11,205 bases of DNA, from contig JAGLDA010000067.1 of NCBI GenBank assembly GCA_023145955.1, positions 1 to 11,205 on the forward strand, given 5' to 3'. Source of the DNA: Bacteroidales bacterium (GTDB lineage: Bacteria; Bacteroidota; Bacteroidia; Bacteroidales; UBA1556). The notes beneath the pieces were generated by a model. It made no database searches. It saw nothing but the letters and a program-made list of their open reading frames with translations, and was not told where the DNA came from. The translations under genes and the position numbers were made by a program. Position 1 is the first letter of the stretch, and each line of letters begins with the position of its first letter. Below are positions 6,845 through 11,205 of the stretch, piece by piece.

Positions 6845-8812
6845 ATGAATAGGATTATTATAATATTAGTTTTAGTATTTGGACTAGCAACAAGCATGGT
6901 AGCCCAAAAAACCATATTGTATGTGAATAATTCAGCAGACATTGACAATGCTATTGAACTAAGAATTTTTACTAATGATTTAAAGAATCAGCAGGGTTTA
7001 GATATTTATAGAAAATCGAATTCTACTAATTGGCAAAAGATAAATCAAAGTCCTATAAAGCAAAAAACTCTTGCTGAGGTGGGCAGTAATTATGATGAAA
7101 ATACTAAGAAGTTAATAGAGTTGTTAAATTCGGATGAAAATACTTCTGAGGGAATAATAAAGCTGGTTTTGATTCTTAATATTATCCAGAATAAAGATCT
7201 AGCTGATGCAATGGGACTAAGATATATTGATAAAACTATTCAAGCCGGAGAAAGCTATTATTATAAAATTACAGCTGCAAACTCTACAAATGAAATGGTA
7301 GTATCGGAGAATTTTACTGCTGATAAATATAGCCCAACTTCTCCTCCTGATAGCATGAATACTTACCAAGAAAATAATAAAAGTATAGTTTTTAAATGGC
7401 TCCCAAATACTGATAGGTTTTACGCAGTAAATATATACAAGTCAATAAATGATGGCGAGAAGATAAAGTTTAATTCAGACCCAATACTAATTTCCAAAAT
7501 AGTAAACGAAAAAGGCATTAAAGACTATCCAGAGATAAAATATACCGACGAGGAAGTTACGCTTGGTAATAATTATAAATATCAGATTGAGGCTTTGGAT
7601 TATTTTGGAAATAAAGGAGCGTTATCTACGGTTATGGAAGTTAATTTTAAAGATATTATTCCTCCCCCTAAAGCAAATAAAATATTTCCTAAAGTTAATG
7701 ACAAAACACAATCAGTTATTCTATCATGGAAGATAAAAGGAGCTACTGATCTATTAGGATTTAATATTTATTTGAGACCTCTAGATGATAGCATTGCAAC
7801 AAAAATAAATACAACATTAATTGCTGCTGATACAAATAAATATAGCTTTAATGTACAATCTGCAGGCAAGTATAAAGTTGCTGTGGAAGCAATTGATAGT
7901 GCTGGAAATAAGTCCATATCTGATGAAAGGGATATTGTTATTCTTGATTTATCTGCTCCTGCAAAACCAGAGAATGTAAGTTTCGCCTTTGGAGATAAAG
8001 GTAAAATAATATTTAGTTGGGATGGTGTAAAAACTGAAGATTTTATGACCTATAGGATTTACCGCAAAGAGTCTAAAGCCAAGCATTATACACTTATGAA
8101 TGCCCATAATATTGATACTGCCTTTTTTGAAGATAAGATTTCGCTAACAGTTAAAAACTCATTTTCATATTATATTGTCACATTGGATACCAGTTTTAAT
8201 ACTAGTGAAAAAAGTGATTTAATAATTGTAAAACTACCCGACATTACGGCACCTTCAAAACCGTTTATTAAGCAAGCTATTATTACGAATAATAGCATAA
8301 CAATAAAGTGGATTGCTAATAGAGATATTGATTTAGCTGGTTATAATTTATATTTAATTTCCGATAAGGACACCAATAAGCTAAATGACGAACTAATTGT
8401 TGGCAATAGCTTTATCGACAATAACAAATACGGATATCAAACACTTAATTATGTAATTACAGCAATAGACTCATCAAATAATGAATCCATTTTTTCCAAT
8501 ACTTACAGTCTTAATTCCAAAAAGGTGAAGCAAGCTGATGGAACATTCACCAGAGTTAAACTAAAGTATAAAGGCTCTATTAAAGAGTTCACCTTATCAT
8601 GGAAGTATGATGGAAAAATCAAACCAATAGGTTTTATTGTATATAGAGCCAAGAATGATTCAAAGATGAAACCCATTACAGGAATGACATCAGAAACTAC
8701 TTTCAAGGATAAAAATCCTGCGGAAGGAACATATAAATATAAAATTACTGCTTTTTATTCAAATGGTGAAAAGATAACATCTGAAATTAAGCAAATAACC
8801 ATAAAACCTTAA
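6845..8812 (+). CDS. Exported fibronectin type III-like repeat protein
   Basis: 655 residues from the chosen ATG, which begins directly with a signal peptide (MNRIIIILVL, cleavage after Ala20). Two earlier in-frame ATGs at 6815 and 6824 would add a non-hydrophobic extension, and the first would overlap the previous gene by 20 bases. Five FN3-like modules follow an N-terminal one, at about 164-270, 270-368, 369-466, 467-565 and 566-655. Each has a Pro-rich opening (SAPAKPENV, ITAPSKPF), a central Trp (FSW, IKW, LSW), an IYR/LYL/VYR strand and a Y-x-I/V-T-A/L-x-D ending. The N-terminal module (21-144) is split after GLDIYRK and WQKINQSPI by a helical insert at about 72-125 before resuming with IQAGESYYYKITA. 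The protein is strikingly rich in Lys, Asn and Ile. It has no C-terminal sorting domain. The 10-base gap before it and 4-base gap after it place it in the operon. Role: probably periplasmic or surface scaffold or adhesin; unproven. Confidence 0.82.
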   Translation: MNRIIIILVLVFGLATSMVAQKTILYVNNSADIDNAIELRIFTNDLKNQQGLDIYRKSNSTNWQKINQSPIKQKTLAEVGSNYDENTKKLIELLNSDENTSEGIIKLVLILNIIQNKDLADAMGLRYIDKTIQAGESYYYKITAANSTNEMVVSENFTADKYSPTSPPDSMNTYQENNKSIVFKWLPNTDRFYAVNIYKSINDGEKIKFNSDPILISKIVNEKGIKDYPEIKYTDEEVTLGNNYKYQIEALDYFGNKGALSTVMEVNFKDIIPPPKANKIFPKVNDKTQSVILSWKIKGATDLLGFNIYLRPLDDSIATKINTTLIAADTNKYSFNVQSAGKYKVAVEAIDSAGNKSISDERDIVILDLSAPAKPENVSFAFGDKGKIIFSWDGVKTEDFMTYRIYRKESKAKHYTLMNAHNIDTAFFEDKISLTVKNSFSYYIVTLDTSFNTSEKSDLIIVKLPDITAPSKPFIKQAIITNNSITIKWIANRDIDLAGYNLYLISDKDTNKLNDELIVGNSFIDNNKYGYQTLNYVITAIDSSNNESIFSNTYSLNSKKVKQADGTFTRVKLKYKGSIKEFTLSWKYDGKIKPIGFIVYRAKNDSKMKPITGMTSETTFKDKNPAEGTYKYKITAFYSNGEKITSEIKQITIKP

Positions 8813-8816
8813 GTTT

Positions 8817-9956
8817 ATGCGATATACTATATTATTACTTATTATAGCCATTGGCTTTATAAGTACTGCAGAAGCTCAGGTAGGTATTAATAATACTAAT
8901 CCTGATACTACTTCGGTTATGGATTTAAAATCCATAACAAAAGGCTTTTTACTTCCAAGGATGAATTCCTCAGAAAGGAGTATAATGACTAGCTTTGGGA
9001 ATACTCCTGCTAACTCGCTAATGGTTTTTGATACGGACAAAAAGAAGTTTTTCTTTTACGATGCCAGTGTTTCCAAATGGCTAATGATTAATCCCTGGTA
9101 TAGCGAAGAGAATGAGAAAATTTGCTATGGCGACACCAATAAGCCTTATAAAATAAATATACGGCCCATTGGAGGCAATAAGGTTTTTAAAGTATCCTCT
9201 TCATATAATGGTATAAGTAGTAATTCGTCATTATTCCAATCTGAATTTGTTTTTACTGATGGAGGAGTTTCTTCTTCTGGTGTTAAATTTAACTCAAAAG
9301 TAGCTGGCGGAAATTTTAATTTGATGCAGGCATCTTATAATAACAATCCCGTATTAACACTAACGCATAATGGAAATTTGGGTTTAGGATATACAAATCC
9401 TACAAAAAAACTTGAAGTAAATGGAAACATAAAGGCCTCTTCAAACATTACTGCTAACGAATTTATAGGTGATGGCGCTGTTCCTGTTGGCACTATTATT
9501 ATGTGGTCTGGCAGTTTACTAAATTTACCTGCAGAATGGATTCTTTGTGATGGCAATAATGGTACTCCAAATTTAAAAGACAAATTCATTATGGGAGCAG
9601 GTGGGAGCTATACTGTTGGTAATACTGGTGGAGCCAATGAAGTTACTCTTACCGAAGCTCAATTGCCTGTACATGGGCATTCTGGAAACACTTCTTCAAA
9701 TGGACAGCATAGGCATTATATAGCTAGAAACCAGGAGAAAAATAGCGGAGGAAATAGTCTAGCATATAAGCAAACCACCGCAGATGGATGGCACGATTAT
9801 GATCTCTATCGACATTCAAGCAATGCAAATATGGGAAATTCTAGTTGGAGCGGAGGACATGGGCATACTCTTTATATTAATAATACTGGAGGAGATCAAG
9901 CACACGAAAACAAACCTCCATATTATAGTTTAGCCTATATAATTCGAATTAATTAA
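8817..9956 (+). CDS. Surface protein with phage tail-collar/fibre-tip domain (copy 1)
   Basis: 379 residues. The signal peptide spans 1-20 (cleavage AEA|Q). Residues 22-95 form a head common in Bacteroidota surface proteins (VGINNTNPDTTSVMDLKS, GFLLPRM, LMVFDTDKKKFFFYDASVSKW). A middle beta region is followed by LGLGYTNPTKKLEVNG (188-203), a linker typical of fibre-like trimeric proteins. Residues 222-379 form a tail-collar/fibre-tip domain: PVGTIIMWSG, WILCDGNNGTPNLKDKF, MGAGGSY, LPVHGHSG and the closing HENKPPYYSLAYIIRIN. His-x-His pairs lie at 286/288, 298/300 and 348/350. In T4 gp37 and gp12 such pairs bind iron or zinc on the threefold axis of a trimer, so a metal-bound trimer is expected here too (inference). 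It starts 4 bases after the FN3 gene. No other phage genes are nearby, so this is a co-opted domain rather than a prophage gene. It may bind a ligand, a partner cell or a surface. Confidence 0.85.
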   Translation: MRYTILLLIIAIGFISTAEAQVGINNTNPDTTSVMDLKSITKGFLLPRMNSSERSIMTSFGNTPANSLMVFDTDKKKFFFYDASVSKWLMINPWYSEENEKICYGDTNKPYKINIRPIGGNKVFKVSSSYNGISSNSSLFQSEFVFTDGGVSSSGVKFNSKVAGGNFNLMQASYNNNPVLTLTHNGNLGLGYTNPTKKLEVNGNIKASSNITANEFIGDGAVPVGTIIMWSGSLLNLPAEWILCDGNNGTPNLKDKFIMGAGGSYTVGNTGGANEVTLTEAQLPVHGHSGNTSSNGQHRHYIARNQEKNSGGNSLAYKQTTADGWHDYDLYRHSSNANMGNSSWSGGHGHTLYINNTGGDQAHENKPPYYSLAYIIRIN

Positions 9957-9974
9957 TCTGTAAAATATAATAAT

Positions 9975-11099
9975 ATGAAGATATATTTATTAGTTTTATG
10001 CTTTATTTTTACAATGGCGTCCTCGCTAACAGCTCAGGTTTCCATTGACAATCCAATTCCTGATTCTACCTCTGTATTAGATTTAAAATCCATGTCGAAG
10101 GGTTTTCTTATTCCTCGAATGACGAGCACAGAAAGAAACAATATTCTTTCACCTGCCAATTCGCTTATGGTATTTGATACTGACATTAAGAAATTCCTTT
10201 ACTGGAGTAGTTCTAGTTCGCAATGGGTAATTCTAAATCCATGGTATGCCGAGGAGAATGGAATAATCCATTATGGCGCTACTAATAACGATTTTAAAGT
10301 AAATATTGCTCCTTCAGGTGGTCATAGTATTTTTAGAGTTTCTTCAACATATAATGGTGTTGATGGGGATTCAAATACATTTCAAACAGCATTTACATTT
10401 ACCGACCACCTAGTTTCTACTTCTGGGATGGTCTTTAACGCAAAATTATCAGGATATAATTTTTACCTAATGCGTGCTTTATATAATAATTCTCCAGTGA
10501 TGACTCTAAGGCAAAATGGTAATTTAGGCTTGGGTTATACTGACCCAACTGAAAAACTAGAAGTAAATGGAGAAATAAAGGTAAGTGGTGATGTAACTGC
10601 GGCTAAGTTTAATGGAAATGGAATTGCTCCAGTAGGCAGCATCGTTATGTGGTCTGGAAGTACATCTAATATTCCTTCGGGCTGGACACTTTGTGATGGA
10701 GCTAATGGCACTCCTAATTTAGTTGATAGGTTTGTTGTTGGAGCTGGTGGAAGTTATGCCGTAAATAACACTGGAGGCGCGGCTAGTATAGCACTTTCTG
10801 TTGACGAAATGCCAAGTCATGGGCATTCTGGCACTACCAATAATCCTGGAGATCATTCACATAAAGTCGTTAGAAATCAGTCTGACAACAACGGATCCAA
10901 TAGTATCGCTTGGTATTCTGATGATGGAAATTATGAAGAATATGATTTGTTTAGCCACAGTAGTACTGCCAATTGGGGAAAAACTAATGAGCAAAGTGCA
11001 CATTCTCATAGCCTTAATATTAATGGTGCTGGGAGTGGGCAAAGTCATGAAAACCGACCAGCATTCTATGCGTTGGCTTTTATTATAAGAACTAATTAA
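9975..11099 (+). CDS. Surface protein with phage tail-collar/fibre-tip domain (copy 2)
   Basis: 374 residues, a tandem paralogue of the preceding gene, about half identical by eye over its full length with only small gaps. The signal peptide at 1-20 (cleavage LTA|Q) is unlike that of copy 1, but the head (PDSTSVLDLKSMSKGFLIPR), the linker LGLGYTDPTEKLEVNG (about 185-200) and the collar domain from 219 (PVGSIVMWSG, WTLCDGANGTPNLVDRF) are kept. His-x-His pairs sit at 282/284, 294/296 and 343/345, matching copy 1, and the end is HENRPAFYALAFIIRTN. The stretch between the second and third pairs (about 303-342) is the most divergent, as expected for a receptor-binding surface. It begins 18 bases after copy 1 and is the last gene of the operon. 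The two could form a heterotrimer or alternative tips; the sequence does not decide. Confidence 0.85.
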   Translation: MKIYLLVLCFIFTMASSLTAQVSIDNPIPDSTSVLDLKSMSKGFLIPRMTSTERNNILSPANSLMVFDTDIKKFLYWSSSSSQWVILNPWYAEENGIIHYGATNNDFKVNIAPSGGHSIFRVSSTYNGVDGDSNTFQTAFTFTDHLVSTSGMVFNAKLSGYNFYLMRALYNNSPVMTLRQNGNLGLGYTDPTEKLEVNGEIKVSGDVTAAKFNGNGIAPVGSIVMWSGSTSNIPSGWTLCDGANGTPNLVDRFVVGAGGSYAVNNTGGAASIALSVDEMPSHGHSGTTNNPGDHSHKVVRNQSDNNGSNSIAWYSDDGNYEEYDLFSHSSTANWGKTNEQSAHSHSLNINGAGSGQSHENRPAFYALAFIIRTN

Positions 11100-11184
11100 G
11101 ATGTTAAATATATAAACATATGAAACGAACATGACAATTTTTAATCTTAATTTGACCCACAGGGGCATGATTAAAACATTGTTT

Positions 11185-11198
11185 CCGATAGCTATCGG
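11185..11198. repeat. 14-bp palindrome downstream of the operon
   Basis: ccgatagctatcgg is a perfect palindrome, flanked by tt on the left and gg on the right. From memory this core is over-represented between genes in many Bacteroidota, so it is probably a dispersed repeat. It could fold into a stem and lies 86 bases after the last stop codon, but no T-run follows on either strand, so it is not called a terminator. Reading through it gives the peptide PIAIG on both strands, which can create false short genes. The rest of 11100-11205 shows no convincing gene. Confidence 0.5.
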
Positions 11199-11205
11199 GG
11201 TCACC

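Noticed and set aside
8817..11099. Prophage or contractile injection system
   Set aside because: Only the C-terminal tip domains are phage-like. Both proteins have Sec signal peptides and Bacteroidota surface heads, and there are no sheath, tube, baseplate, terminase or integrase genes.
8817..11099. Diversity-generating retroelement acting on the paired tip genes
   Set aside because: No reverse transcriptase gene or template/variable repeat pair is present, and the copies differ throughout rather than at adenines of one short repeat.
10857..11204. Minus-strand 115-residue open frame at the right edge
   Set aside because: Most of it lies antisense to the second tail-tip gene, which has clear domain evidence, and its beginning comes from the palindrome (PIAIG).
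11131..11205. Plus-strand open frame of 25 codons running off the right edge
   Set aside because: It is too short, has no recognisable signal peptide or motif, and includes the palindromic repeat. It cannot be supported without the downstream sequence.

Overview
The window looks like chromosomal DNA from a member of the Bacteroidota. The signs are AT-rich sequence, genes without clear Shine-Dalgarno sites, Ala|Gln signal-peptide cleavage sites, an outer-membrane barrel ending in Phe, and surface proteins that open with the VGINNTNPDTTSVMDLKS-type motif seen in this phylum. The species cannot be told from the sequence.

Layout: positions 1-758 hold no convincing gene. This stretch contains an inverted repeat (51-85), a nested palindromic repeat (157-240), a well-formed intrinsic terminator pointing left (435-467) with no visible gene in front of it, and, just before the first gene, a 12-bp direct repeat (606-617 and 638-649) followed by a candidate Bacteroidota-type promoter (653-685). 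From 759 to 11099 six genes run rightwards with gaps of only 2 to 18 bases, so they are very probably one operon: a 61-aa cytoplasmic-looking protein with a TTG start, a 579-aa outer-membrane beta-barrel, a 1377-aa exported beta-rich giant (TANFOR-like N-terminus, from memory), a 655-aa exported fibronectin-III-like repeat protein, and two tandem paralogues (379 and 374 aa) joining a Bacteroidota surface-protein head to a phage tail-collar/tail-fibre tip. The last 106 bases hold a 14-bp palindrome and no convincing gene.

Working model (inference): the five exported proteins form a cell-surface assembly. The barrel, and perhaps the giant protein, would sit in the outer membrane, the FN3-like protein would be a spacer or scaffold, and the two collar-domain proteins would be exposed, probably trimeric, metal-stabilised tips derived from phage receptor-binding proteins. 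No other phage gene is present, and none of the exported proteins has a recognisable type IX secretion C-terminal domain, so how the tips reach the surface is open. The barrel, giant and FN3-like genes resemble a recurring Bacteroidota neighbourhood of unknown function; the paired tail-tip proteins are the most distinctive part here.
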